A DNA stretch of 64,000 bases, taken from assembly GCF_050908995.1 (NCBI RefSeq), contig NC_135119.1, positions 14,074,001-14,138,000 of the forward strand, read 5' to 3'. Below are positions 35,868-46,900 of this stretch, piece after piece; positions within the stretch are counted from its first letter, which is position 1, and each line of letters opens with the position of its first letter. The notes under the pieces were generated by a model that did no database searches, was not told where the DNA came from, and worked only from the letters and a program-made list of their open reading frames with translations. The stretch comes from Andrena cerasifolii (Eukaryota > Arthropoda > Insecta > Hymenoptera > Andrenidae). Made by a program: the position numbers and the translations under genes.

Positions 35868-36068
35868 TTTAAATTCGCGATAGGAGTTTTAATATCGCGT
35901 TTCAAACATTCTAAACTTCTTTTCTTTAATTTCACAATCATTCCGGATGCTTAATGTATCGAATACGAGTTACATTTCTGAAGTTGAACTCTTTCGTGCG
36001 AGTTCTTTCAAATCTTCTCTCTTAACAGTAATTACATTCGAGTCATTAGATTCTCTTAATAAACAATG
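35868..36068 (+). repeat. dispersed repeat family B, copy 2
   Basis: Has TATCGCGTTTCAAACATTC, TTTCTTTAATTTCACAATCA and ATTACATTCGAGTCATTAGA in the same order as copy 1, but lacks the GGGCCTCGAAACG end. Same orientation as copy 1. Confidence 0.7.
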
Positions 36069-36483
36069 ACAGTAATTTTTGGTACTACTTGGTTATTATG
36101 CTCGCTAGTTTTGCTTGCCCGTTGCATGTGCTAAATATTAAGACACACTGGTAGTAATATTACGAGAAATCAAAAATTGCCACTCTTACCACCTGATATC
36201 TCGACCTCAAATGGTCCCTTTATAAAATAACAGTATAATAATAAATGACTGCCGCCAAAGTGGCTGCTATATGAACTTAAATTTCTTTCTCCCTTGCATA
36301 AAAATAACTTTAAGCCACTAAACCTACAAATTTTATACATCGCGGAAGAACTTGCACATGTGCTTAGTTTTAACTAGCCATAGTCCTAGAGTCCATTAAG
36401 TTTTAATTTAAGAACTTTAGTCGTAAGAATTTTTCCAAATTTTCAAAAATGCATTGGTCGAATATGGACCAGAAATATTTCGT

Positions 36484-36656
36484 AGAAATGGGTCACTTTC
36501 GTAGGTACCTCCGCGTTGGTGTGCCTGGACTTGGTAACGTTTTCCAATGCATTGCGTCTTGCAAAACGTTGTCAAGCTGAAGCCTACGATCTAGTTTAAG
36601 GGTCCAGATCAAGCCAAACTTACATTCGGTGAGTTTGGTTCGGTCTGGACATCTAT
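36484..36656 (+). repeat. paired flanking repeat, left copy
   Basis: Starts TGGGTCACTTTCGTAGGTAC and ends with GAGTTTGGTTCGGTCTGGAC. The partner, about 85-90% alike by eye, is at 41807-41981 in the same orientation. The pair brackets the internally duplicated region. Confidence 0.75.
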
Positions 36657-37702
36657 TCAGAAATGCACTTGCGTACTTCGAGCGATAAGCTTTTGTTCCG
36701 CCTCGTTCTTTTTAAATATAAGAGTGCCAAACACACCCTTCTAGAAATACAATTCGCCTTCGATCACTGATTTCTATTTCGCGCATGGTGTTCTCGCCCT
36801 TCATAGGCCGGCTGTGCTGGGTACAACTTATTACGGCTTTACACGGAGGACCATTGTTAGACGAAGATGTGCGACAGTTCTCGTTCTCGGTCACGCTCGC
36901 CATGGCTGTGTAAAGTCGTGATATGGAGCATGCCATGTAGAAACGAAATTTCGGTGGATCGAGGGTGAATGTTCGCGTCGCGCCGCGCCTTTCGGTCCTT
37001 TAGTCGTTTAGTCTCTTTTGCAATCTCAATCGGGAGATTCTTAGCTTTCGCATATCCCTCGAAAGTTACGCAAGTGCATATTTGCAATAGATTATGCCAC
37101 TAGGGCTCATTGTAAAGAGTGCGATAGGCTAGATTTAAGGGTAGAGGTACGCTTGCTTGTTGAGAGTGACGCCTTTTACCTTTGCTTTTGCTTACAATTA
37201 GCTTCACCGTGCACCGTGTCGTTTCGCATTTAGTATACTTTTACAGACTTGTCATAGTGTATTTTCTATTTCCTACTTTCAATTCTCTTTTCTTTTTTTC
37301 CGGTAATATAATTCGCTCTCGGGAGAGATCTTGAATTAGCACAAGATGCTCGGGCACGATACACTCGCCTGTGCAAATTGTCGGCTTTGTGATGGGAGCG
37401 CGTATTGCAGCTGCATGTGATTTAATTGTGAGGCGGGCTGCTGTGAGTCTGACCCCTCAGGCGCGGCCCCTAGTGGGGAACTCCCGTTAATGGGGGGCTG
37501 GATGAATGGTGGTCGCGTATTAGCGTTTTGTCTGTGCAACTGCAATGCGTGAGTGTATCGAGCAGCTCGAGATCTCTCACGACGGCGAATCCGTGTCCGT
37601 TTTTCAATTCTTTTTCTATCTCTGCAATGAGATACTTAGCGTCTATTTGTCACTTGAAACCAGTGCAAGTGTGCCTCTAAAATATGCGAAAGAAATTGTA
37701 AT

Positions 37703-37741
37703 GGCATATGTGTAGAAAGATCGACGAGAACCTCTCGTCTA
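37703..37741. repeat. hairpin AGAAAGATCGACGAGA
   Basis: AGAAAGATCGACGAGA is followed after ACC by its near complement TCTCGTCTATCTTTCT. A similar hairpin, with AGAGAGATCGACGAT, lies at 41639-41672. Confidence 0.6.
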
Positions 37742-37760
37742 TCTTTCTTACGCGCGCATG

Positions 37761-37846
37761 CTAACCCTTTGGACTTTAAAGTAAAGTCTTTGGAAATAAT
37801 TTTAGTAGTTTTTTACCTTATACCGCAATCACAGTCCAAAGGGTTA
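37761..37846. mobile_element. tiny inverted-repeat element (CTAACCCTTTGGACT)
   Basis: Perfect 15-bp inverted ends CTAACCCTTTGGACT enclose about 56 bp. It could be a minimal MITE or a transcribed hairpin. The flanks show no clear duplication. Confidence 0.5.
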
Positions 37847-38079
37847 GTATAACGAAGTATAGTGTATATGTGTGCTGCGAAACTTAGAAAATTTAGCCAG
37901 GCAAGTCCAGTTTTAAGCGCATCATCGAAACATTCGCCGAGGGATTCGCCGAGGTTTTCTCTGGTGAATTCTTTAATAAAGAATTCACTAAGAGATTCGT
38001 TGCTAGTTTCAGGGAAGAATTAGATCTGGGTTAGGGTTTACTAACACTTTAGAGTAGAATTGGAATTTTTCTGGCATTC

Positions 38080-38350
38080 CATGCCATTAGCGCCTGATGA
38101 GGCTGCTTCTATTTCCTTTTACAATTCGGAATTATCATGCGCCTAAACAGGCTGCTGTATTTTTTAATTAACATTAAAAAGGATGAGACCTGATGATGGT
38201 ACATTAGAATTAAAAAGCATTAGGCGCCCAAAAAGGCTACTCCTTCCATACATTAAGATTGAAAAACCTTAAACGCCCGAAGAGGCCACTCCTTTTTTCT
38301 ATCAGACAGAATCAGAATTCATTGAGCGCCCAATGTGGCTGCTGGAAATT
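38080..38350 (+). repeat. degenerate tandem repeat of about 55-65 bp
   Basis: Five loose copies of a core resembling AGGCGCCCAAAAAGGCTACT recur at about 38090, 38140, 38223, 38270 and 38320, separated by T-rich sequence with CATTAAGA/TTAGAATT variants. Confidence 0.6.
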
Positions 38351-38880
38351 TTTCTCAAAGTCTGAATTGCGTGACACCTTGCAATTTAAAGGAAATTTTT
38401 TCGAACTTGTTTAAATACAAATTGTCTGTTTCAGTTATAGTGTTTGTGATCGCCCGTAATGCGATCGTAGAGTCAGTGTTTTTGCGCAAGTAAAGCTAGT
38501 CGAGAGCACCGGTGCTCTAATAACTTTTTCACCGCGAAAGTAGAGTCATGCACGAGTCTAACTGCAGCTGCAACGTTGAGAGCTAAGCTGGGGCTGAGTT
38601 GAGGGGTGCTCGTCTGGGAGCTGCTGGTCAGAGGGATGCTGGTCAGACGGATGGTGATCAGAGGGGAGCTGGTCTCAGGGATGCTGGTCAGAGGGTTACG
38701 AGTTTGCAGAGATGCAGTACCGATGATGACAGCGAACGGTGAGTCATTTTATCATTCTTTGAATGGGGGTGCATGTAGTACAGCTACTTAGCTCTTTCGA
38801 TTCTGGCCGTTCCAACACAAATGCACGACATGCAGAGGCCCTTTTCACATGGTCGGTATTCGTTTGGGGAACTCTTATGC

Positions 38881-38962
38881 AATATTTCGCGAATATGGTC
38901 TAGGGCGTCTAGGCAGTAGCCTTATGGCGTGGTCCTTTTCTAAACCATATTCACGAAATATC
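38881..38962 (+). ncRNA. candidate pre-miRNA-like hairpin
   Basis: ATATTTCGCGAATATGGTCT (38882-38901) pairs with AACCATATTCACGAAATAT (38943-38961), giving a stem of about 22 bp with two mismatches and a loop near 36 nt. Total length of about 82 nt is that of a pre-miRNA. The second unit repeats it at 40590-40671 with the stem intact. Expression is unknown. Confidence 0.35.
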
Positions 38963-39574
38963 GTAGAAATGTTCCCGAAACTAATGCCAATTATATAAGA
39001 TGCGCCACTAAACGTTATGCATGTGTGTTCGAAAGAGCAGCATCGATTGAGCTGACCATACAAGGTACTCGTAGATAGTGACATGCATGTGTCTGTCTCA
39101 AAATAAAAAATAAAATAAATCAATACAATTGTTGCTCGCGATTCTTACAATTTTATATCGATTAATAATAATTCGTAAAATAATCGGATCGATCGAGTCA
39201 AGTAGAGTCACCGCGAAATTTTTTGAAATGGGTCTCAATGAAACTAGTCTTCCTAACAATCTTGCATTCTAGCAAGATCTTTTATGGTCGCCGGTAATGC
39301 GATCGTAGAGTCCACGCTTTTTTCGCGTCCATATATTTTCAAGAGCGCCGCGGCTCTTGTGTAGAGTTCTATTACCGCGAATTTACAGTCAAATTTTTGC
39401 GGATCTATGATTTATACAGAGCACGGAAGCTCGTGTTGATTTTTCGTCGCGAAAGTAAAATCAACCTTTTGCGTATCGGAAATTTGTCCAGAGCACCGGT
39501 GCTCTAATTGCTTTTTCATCGCGAAAGTAAAGTAAAATTTTCGATTAGCTTCAATTTTCAGCTGCTTGGTATTC

Positions 39575-39846
39575 TAGGTCCTAGAAAGGACCTAGCTTGT
39601 GGGCCCTAGAGAGGGCCCAGAACAGGGGCCCTAGAGAGGGCCTTCGGCATAGGCCCTAGAGAGGGTCCTAGTCATGGGCCCTAGAGAGGGCCTAGCTCGT
39701 GGGCCCTAGAGAGGGTCCTAATCATGGGCCCTAGAGAGGGTCCTAGTCATGGGCCCTAGAGAGGGCCTTCGGCATAGGCCCTAGAGAGGGTCCTAGTCAT
39801 GGGCCCTAGAGAGGGCCTAGCTCGTGGGCCCTAGAGAGGGCCTAGA
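39575..39846 (+). repeat. 25-bp minisatellite, unit 1
   Basis: About 11 copies of GGGCCCTAGAGAGGG followed by [CT]CCTAGTCAT or a variant. Each copy has a GGGCCC-TAGAGA-GGGCCC style dyad, so the array could fold into serial hairpins. Confidence 0.92.
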
Positions 39847-40117
39847 ATTATGCTAGCTTGGTAGCTAGCTAAGATGTACTTGCATGCATGCCGTAGAATG
39901 TAGAATACGAGTACCTTGTATAAGTGGGTCGTAATCTTTGTGCGTGCATTTTGGAAGGAAAAGCATCATACCTAAGGCACGCAATGCATTTGGTAGGATA
40001 AGCTTCCTACATAATGCATGCAAAAAGACCTTACCCAACAAAAACACATTCAGAAACTAAGGAATGTGAAATAGATGAAATGTGCGCGTTTAATAAACAG
40101 GAGCGCTAAAAGTTGCT

Positions 40118-41637
40118 GTTTAAATATAAATTGTCGGTTTGAGTTATAGTGTTTGTGATCGCCCGTAATGCGATCGTAGAGTCAGTGTTTTTGCGCAAGT
40201 AAAGCTAGTCGAGAGCACCGGTGCTCTAATAACTTTTTCACCGCGAAAGTAGAGTCATGCACGAGTCTAACTGCAGCTGCAACGTTGAGAGCTAAGCTGG
40301 GGCTGAGTTGAGGGGTGCTCGTCTGGGAGCTGCTGGTCAGAGGGATGCTGGTCAGACGGATGGTGATCAGAGGGGAGCTGGTCTCAGGGATGCTGGTCAG
40401 AGGGTTACGAGTTTGCAGAGATGCAGTACCGATGATGACAGCGAACGGTGAGTCATTTTATCATTCTTTGAATGGGGGTGCATGTAGTACAGCTACTTAG
40501 CTCTTTCGATTCTGGCCGTTCCAACACAAATGCACGACATGCAGAGGCCCTTTTCACATGGTCGGTATTCGTTTGGGGAACTCTTATGCAATATTTCGCG
40601 AATATGGTCTAGGGCGTCTAGGCAGTAGCCTTATGGCGTGGTCCTTTTCTAAACCATATTCACGAAATATCATAGAAATGTTCCCGAAAAAAATGCCAAT
40701 TATATAAGATGCGCCACTAAACGTTATGCATGTGTGTTCGAAAGAGCAGCATCGATAGAGCTGACCATACAAGGTACTCGTAGATAGTGACATGCATGTG
40801 TCTGTCTCAAAATAAAAATAATAGATAAACCAATACAATTGTTGCTCGCGATTCTTACAATTTTATATCGATTAATAATAATTCGTAAAATAATCGGATC
40901 GATCAAGTCAAGTAGAGTCACCGCGAAATTTTTTGAAATGGGTCTCAATGAAACTAGTCTTCCTAGCAATCTTGCATTCCAGCAAGATCTTTTATGGTCG
41001 CCGGTAATGCGATCGTAGAGTCCACGCTTTTTTCGCGTCCATATATTTTCAAGAGCGCCGCGGCTCTTGTGTAGAGTTCTATTACCGCGAATTTACAGTC
41101 AAATTTTTGCGGATCTATGATTTATACAGAGCACGGAAGCTCGTGTTGATTTTTCGTCGCGAAAGTAAAATCAACCTTTTGCGTATCGGAAATTTGTCCA
41201 GAGCACCGGTGCTCTAATTGCTTTTTCATCGCGAAAGTAAAGTAAAATTTTCGATTAGCTTCAATTTTCAGCTGCTTGGTATTTTAGGTCCTAGAAAGGA
41301 CCTAGCTTGTGGGCCCTAGAGAGGGCCCAGAACAGGGGCCCTAGAGAGGGCCTTCGGCATAGGCCCTAGAGAGGGTCCTAGTCATGGGCCCTAGAGAGGG
41401 CCTAGCTCGTGGGCCCTAGAGAGGGTCCTAATCATGGGCCCTAGAGAGGGTCCTAGTCATGGGCCCTAGAGAGGGCCTTCGGCATAGGCCCTAGAGAGGG
41501 TCCTAGTCATGGGCCCTAGAGAGGGCCTAGCTCGTGGGCCCTAGAGAGGACCTAGAATTGTGCTAGCTTGGTAGCTAGCTAAGATGTTCTTGCATGCATG
41601 CTGTGGTATGTAGAATACGAGTACCTTGTATAAGTGC
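40118..41637 (+). repeat. 1.5-kb tandem segmental duplication, unit 2
   Basis: Second copy of 38409-39928. Differences noticed include CGTAGAAATG to CATAGAAATG just outside the hairpin and CTAATG to AAAATG at about 40690. The spacer between units (39929-40117) is not repeated elsewhere in the window. Confidence 0.9.
41284..41555 (+). repeat. 25-bp minisatellite, unit 2
   Basis: Same array as at 39575-39846, with the same copy number and order of variants, so array and surroundings were duplicated together. Confidence 0.92.
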
Positions 41638-41638
41638 A

Positions 41639-41672
41639 GAGAGATCGACGATAATCGTCAGTCTATCTCTCT
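41639..41672. repeat. hairpin AGAGAGATCGACGAT
   Basis: AGAGAGATCGACGAT and its near complement ATCGTCAGTCTATCTCTCT surround AATCGTC. It resembles the hairpin at 37703-37741. Confidence 0.55.
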
Positions 41673-41806
41673 TTCGATTTCGCTTTCGCGTTCGCGGTTG
41701 TCACTAATAGTAGAGTCAAATCATCGTTTCCCTCATTGCAAGCAATGACGGACGCGATGAGTTTATTGAAATGGAGGGTGGATGGGATCGGTGTTTGTTT
41801 CGGGAT

Positions 41807-41981
41807 GGGTCACTTTCGTAGGTACCTCCGCGTTGGTGTGCCCGGTTCCTTGGTAACGTTTCTCAAGCATTGCGACTTGCAAAACGATATCAAGCTAAAG
41901 ACTACGATCTAGTTTAAGGGTCCAGATCGAGCGAAACTTACATTCAGTGAGTTTGGTTCGGTCTAGACATCTAATCAGAAT
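41807..41981 (+). repeat. paired flanking repeat, right copy
   Basis: Partner of 36484-36656: same TGGGTCACTTTCGTAGGTAC start, CCTCCGCGTTGGTGTGCC block and GAGTTTGGTTCGGTCT end. Confidence 0.75.
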
Positions 41982-42003
41982 TTTATTCTCTTTCAGGTAG
42001 GTA

Positions 42004-42100
42004 TTTCTTCGATGGTTTTACATGATTTATTCTATTTCATGCATTTCTTCGATGGTTTTGCGTGATTTATTTCATTTCGTCGATTTCTTCGATGATTTTG
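42004..42100 (+). repeat. short tandem repeat of about 41 bp
   Basis: ATTTCTTCGATGGTTTT plus an ATTTATT[CT] tract occurs twice, followed by a third partial copy. Confidence 0.7.
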
Positions 42101-42111
42101 AACTCATGAAC

Positions 42112-42498
42112 ACATGTCTTCCACAAATAATGTTGTTGTTTATATAAATTTTTATGTTAAATAAATTTGTTTGGCGTTAAATAAACCTGAATAGAATAGC
42201 AAGGTTAAAAGGCGTATGTGTTCTTGTTTTGTTGCGATCCTTCTTTCTCGGTCGTTGCACGGAATACGTTTATAAAACGATCTTTAAATTGTTACTCTAA
42301 CAGAATCATTTGTAAATCGCGGGTTTCGACTGACTTCTTGAATTCTAATTCCTACCACACGTAGCGTTACAATCTGTATCGAGGCTTCATCGGTAACGTT
42401 GCATGCGACACAAAAATGGTAAGGTGGTTCTAGGACTCCCCCAAACCGGTGACAGAAAAATGCATTGGTTGATAGGTCTATCCTATACCTCGTCTGTG
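42112..42498 (+). repeat. dispersed repeat family A, full copy
   Basis: Runs from CATGTCTTCCACAAATAATG to CCTATACCTCGTCTGTG. It carries a TATATAA box and two AATAAA motifs near its start. It serves as the reference copy here. Confidence 0.8.
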
Positions 42499-43127
42499 CT
42501 CCCGTAAACGATTCTGTATCGATAAAGTTGAATGCGACCACGGACGAGGTATTCTCGGTTAAATTTATTAAATTTTTTTATTTCACACCTGCACAATCCT
42601 TATACATAATTACTTTATAACAAGTATAATTGGAATTATCGACATCAGTACAAGATGTTGAATACATCAACTTCCTTCTCAACATTATTTTATTCTTTTC
42701 ACATTTCCTTGCATTATTTTAAGGAACTTTTGTTTATTGTATCTTCTTTCCTATTTCTTTAAACGTAATAATAAAATAAACGATTCGAATCTTAATACTC
42801 GTTTTCACAACGTCGAAACGATAAGCGATGTGACAGGTAAAAGTGGTGTGCTAGACTGCTTTTAAATACACAGCTTGTCAATTCGATATGTTAGTGGTGA
42901 TTCTTCATGAGCAAATTTGTTGGTTCGGTTTGTGGTTATCAAAAATTGGGAAAATGGACAGTCTGACTACCGCGTCACGTTCATACCGGCCCTAGAGGTG
43001 TTATGCGTCATTCTTACAGTCTTTCCGTAGCAGGGGACCAAATTCTTCTTTTACCAAAAAGAAGATATAGATTTAGACAAAGCGTAGGTAAGATAGGCCT
43101 ACATTTTAAGGAAGGTTCTGTGCCACC

Positions 43128-43677
43128 CAGGGGGACCAAGCCGTCTTTGTTTGGCTGAAGTTTTCCCGTTTAGTTAGCACCGTATTGGTAGGAGGCGCTA
43201 GGTACATCACACACACATACCTACGTGTATCAGTGAGCACGACACACAACCTTTCGACGTTGGTGAAATGTTACCATGACGACCGTCGTCATTTAGAAAT
43301 GTTTGGCGCAGACACGAGGAAGTGTCCTCACTTTCCCTGGTTTACCCTTTCTAAGGCCGTCTGACCATGGATTGTCGCGTCAGTGACGCGTATGCAGCAG
43401 ATAGAAGGATATACAAAGCAATTGAATATATTTTCTTTTCCTAAGAAAAGAAGAAATATTCAATTTCAATGTTTATCCTTCTATCTGCTGCATACGTGTC
43501 GCTGGCGCGACGATCCGTGGACAGGTTTTAAAGTAAACGGTACATTACACGTATACACATACACATACGTCCCGATTCACACCAATTCACACATTCACAG
43601 TTTAGTACGCACCTCATTGGTAGGAGGCGCTACAAACTCTGCTTCAACTTTCGTAAGAGGGAAGCTTGGCCCCCCTG
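43128..43677. mobile_element. 550-bp hAT-type element, copy 2
   Basis: Appears identical to copy 1 and lies in the same orientation. Left flank GTGCCACC (43120-43127), right flank GTTCCTTT (43678-43685): the reciprocal of copy 1. The right end lies 267 bp before the TOP3B ATG. Confidence 0.88.
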
Positions 43678-43944
43678 GTTCCTTTCATCCTTCACCCTCG
43701 TTGCCTTAATCGGCTTCGGCTTGGTCAAGACATTACCTGACTTCTAAGAGGCAGAATACGGTGAACGTGATATTGACAGTTAGTTTGAAGCGCGTGTGAA
43801 TTATTTTAAAGGTGATTTTGAATGCACGACATGCCACGCGTGTGGTCGCCGACTGTGAGGTCTTCGAGCGGCGTGCTGTCACGCTTCCGTGAGGATTAGT
43901 AATTTATTGTTAATATAAACAAATCGTAGAGGAATTTTGTAAAA

Positions 43945-46900
43945 ATGAAGACAGCTTTGATGGTGGCTGAGAAGCCGTCCTTAGCGGCTTCTTTGGCTAC
44001 TATTTTAAGTAATGGTCGCTGTACCACCAGGAAGGGTAAGGTTAAGTTTACAATTAAATGTAAAGCATTGTATTTAAATCTAAAAGACAGTGAAACTGTT
44101 TCTGGTGTGCAAGTAAATTTCTAGCCGAAAATGATTTTCAGGTTTAAACGGGTCATGTTCGGTACACGAGTGGGTAGGTCAGTTCAAGTCGGAGACGGTG
44201 AACTTCAAGATGACCTCCGTCTGCGGTCACGTCATGACGCTGGATTTTATTGGGAAGTACAATAACTGGGATAAGGTTGATCCTGTAAGAGAGACGGAAT
44301 ATTATATAACATTCTAATGTTTCTTATGTACACGTTAACAAGTTGCTTTTTATGTTTAAGGCAGAGTTATTTTCATGCCCAACGGAAAAGAAAGAAGCAG
44401 TTCCTAAATTAAAGATTCCTTACTTCCTCGCTAAAGAAGGTGCCCATTGCGATTACCTGGTGTTGTGGCTCGACTGCGACAAAGAGGGCGAGAATATCTG
44501 CTTCGAAGTTATATTCGCTGTGCAACAGGGCATGACCAAGAGACTGAGTCCAAATGTTGGTTATTTGTAGCATCGCTTTAAGAGGAGATTGCGTCTTGTT
44601 GGGCTGAAAAATAGGTAATTCTATATGAATTTGTGGTACAAAAATGGTTCGACAAATTAATTTGAGGTTTGGCAGGCTGTTTTATTGTACCTTGAACTAT
44701 TGTTTTGAATTTTTGTGTGACAGTGTCGAACCATTTTTGTACAAAAAATTCATATAGAATTACCTATTTTTCGGCCCAACAAGGCGCAATTCCCCCTTAA
44801 GGGGAGGTTCCGGTCTAGAGACCATACAAATAGGTGATCTTTAGGAATTAATTAAAGGAAAATTACTACATATATTTTAATGGGACTTTTTGCATTGTAT
44901 TAAGGATGTCTTAAATTATAGTAATATATTTTTTGTTGTATAACTAATTATTGCAGACGGCACGGGGAGACGTTACAGTCGAGGCGTCAAACAATTCATC
45001 CAAATCGGTGGGACCTGTATCTCCAAAAGTTATTCGACTGAAACTTTTTTATTTTGAAGAATATATTTCTGGCTAAGAGGAAAACCAGCAAAAAAATACA
45101 AAAATGACATTTTTTTAGAAAATAACGACACTTGGGTTTTGAAATCACTTTTCCCCTATACTTTTCGTCCTTTCAACACCTTTGAAAATTATAAATTTTC
45201 AAATTTTTGTAATTTTTTTCTGGTTTCCCCCCTAGCCAGAAGTATATTCTTCAAAATAAAAATGTTTCAGTCGAATCGGATAATAACTTTTGAAGATAGA
45301 GGTCCCACCGTTTTGAGAACACTGTTTCGAGAAAAACGCGTTTTTCGTGAAGCTTTATGTGAGCGCTCAGTGCCCGGTTGTTGCCCATGCATTTGCCGCT
45401 ACTCAAATGCTTATAACTTCGGGAATTTTACGAATTTCAACAAATCTTTTTAAACACGCATTCCTAACAAGTTGAAATACTCAAAAAGTGAAAAAAAAAA
45501 ATCGATTTTTAGACCGGAACCTCCCCATAAGTTAAATGCTTTTTGAGAAGCATGACTGTATGTTTTTTAATTCTACGTCGGTCGTAGGACATTTGGCGGG
45601 CACATTTCTCTGCCATCACGGAGAAGGACATCAAAGCTGCGCTGGCGAATTTGATAAAGCCCAATGAAAACGAAGCGAAAAGTGTCGACGCTCGGCAGGA
45701 GCTGGATCTGCGGATCGGGTGTGCGTTTACGAGATACCAGACGAAATTCTTCCAGGTAAGGATGTTCCAATAATTTACATTTATACACAACAATTCGCAC
45801 TTACACGTGTGTTTTTACTTTATTAGGGAAAGTACGGAGACTTAGACGTGTCTCTCATCTCTTATGGTCCGTGTCAAACGCCAACGCTGGGTTTCTGTGT
45901 GCAAAGGCACGACGAGATTCAGACGTTTAAGCCTGACCCATATTGGGTTCTGCAGGTATAATTCATTTCCCATGATGTAGCTTTGCAGGTTCTAAAGTGA
46001 CTTACGTATCCAGTATAAAGAAGGAGATAAATTGAAATGCATTGAAGGTTACAGTAAAATCTGCCGATGGCCAAGATATTGTACTGCACTGGAGCCGTGT
46101 GCGATCGTTCGATAAGGAAGTGGCGAATATGTTTCTAAGTCATGTGAAGGAATACGATCAAGCGACGTGGGTATCGAATTACATAAAACTATCATTTGTG
46201 CTTGCGACGCGACAGTAAACTATTTATTTCATCGAACGAAACAGTGTCATAAGCGTGGAAAGCTCAGAGAAAACGAAAGCACGACCCATAGCCCTGAATA
46301 CAGTAGAACTGATGAGGGTAGCGAGTTCGGGTTTAGGGATGGGGCCCCATCATGCTATGCAGATCGCGGAGCGTCTCTACACACAGGGATACATAAGTTA
46401 CCCTCGAACTGAGACGACCATGTACCCGGAGAACTTTGACCTACAGTGAGGCGAAAGAAACTTCATTAATACCTACGATTCCCTTGATTTACGTGGGTAC
46501 AGAAACGTTTACTTTCAGTGCGACGTTAAAGCAACAGCAAAGCAACCCCGACTGGGGAGATCAAGTACGCAGTATACTGTCGATTGGCATTAACAGACCG
46601 AAGAAGGGACATAACGCAGGCGATCATCCCCCCATCACTCCAATGAAGCACGCTACGAGGAATGAACTCGATGGAGATGCGTGGAGGCTGTACGACTACA
46701 TAACTCGACACTTCATCGCCACTGTGAGTATTCTCAGCTTGACGTATCTCCAGCTACTTTGATGTTAGAGAAATTAAGACGTTAAGTATTCCTTCCCCTG
46801 TAGTTGGCGCATGATTGTAAATATCTAAGTACGACAGCCAAGTTTGAAATGGGAACGGAGATTTTCACTGCGAATGGCCACAGTTTACTGGATCCTGGGT

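Larger units (their letters stand above)
38409..39928 (+). repeat. 1.5-kb tandem segmental duplication, unit 1
   Basis: Matches 40118-41637 at a constant offset of 1709 bp and is nearly identical apart from scattered single-base changes. It contains three or more hairpin modules, a pre-miRNA-like hairpin (38881-38962) and a 25-bp minisatellite. A 61-codon frame at 38606-38791 is identical in both units, but its Val/Arg/Leu repeats stem from low-complexity GGTCAGAGGGATGCT repeats; I do not regard it as a gene. Confidence 0.9.
31490..43127. repeat. 11.6-kb repeat-rich cargo block between the two hAT copies
   Basis: Bounded on both sides by GTGCCACC next to the hAT copies. I found no host gene or transposase in it. 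It contains a degenerate array of about 512 bp period, families A and B, a collagen-like scrap, a 1.5-kb recent tandem duplication with a minisatellite, and recurrent hairpin modules, each listed separately. Segments with nothing recognised: 31510-32390, 32760-33220, 36070-36480, 36660-37690 and 42500-43120. Confidence 0.7.

Noticed and set aside
38606..38791. 61-codon frame identical at 40315-40500
   Set aside because: Low-complexity repeat translation in a recent duplication; identity reflects the DNA copy, not protein selection.
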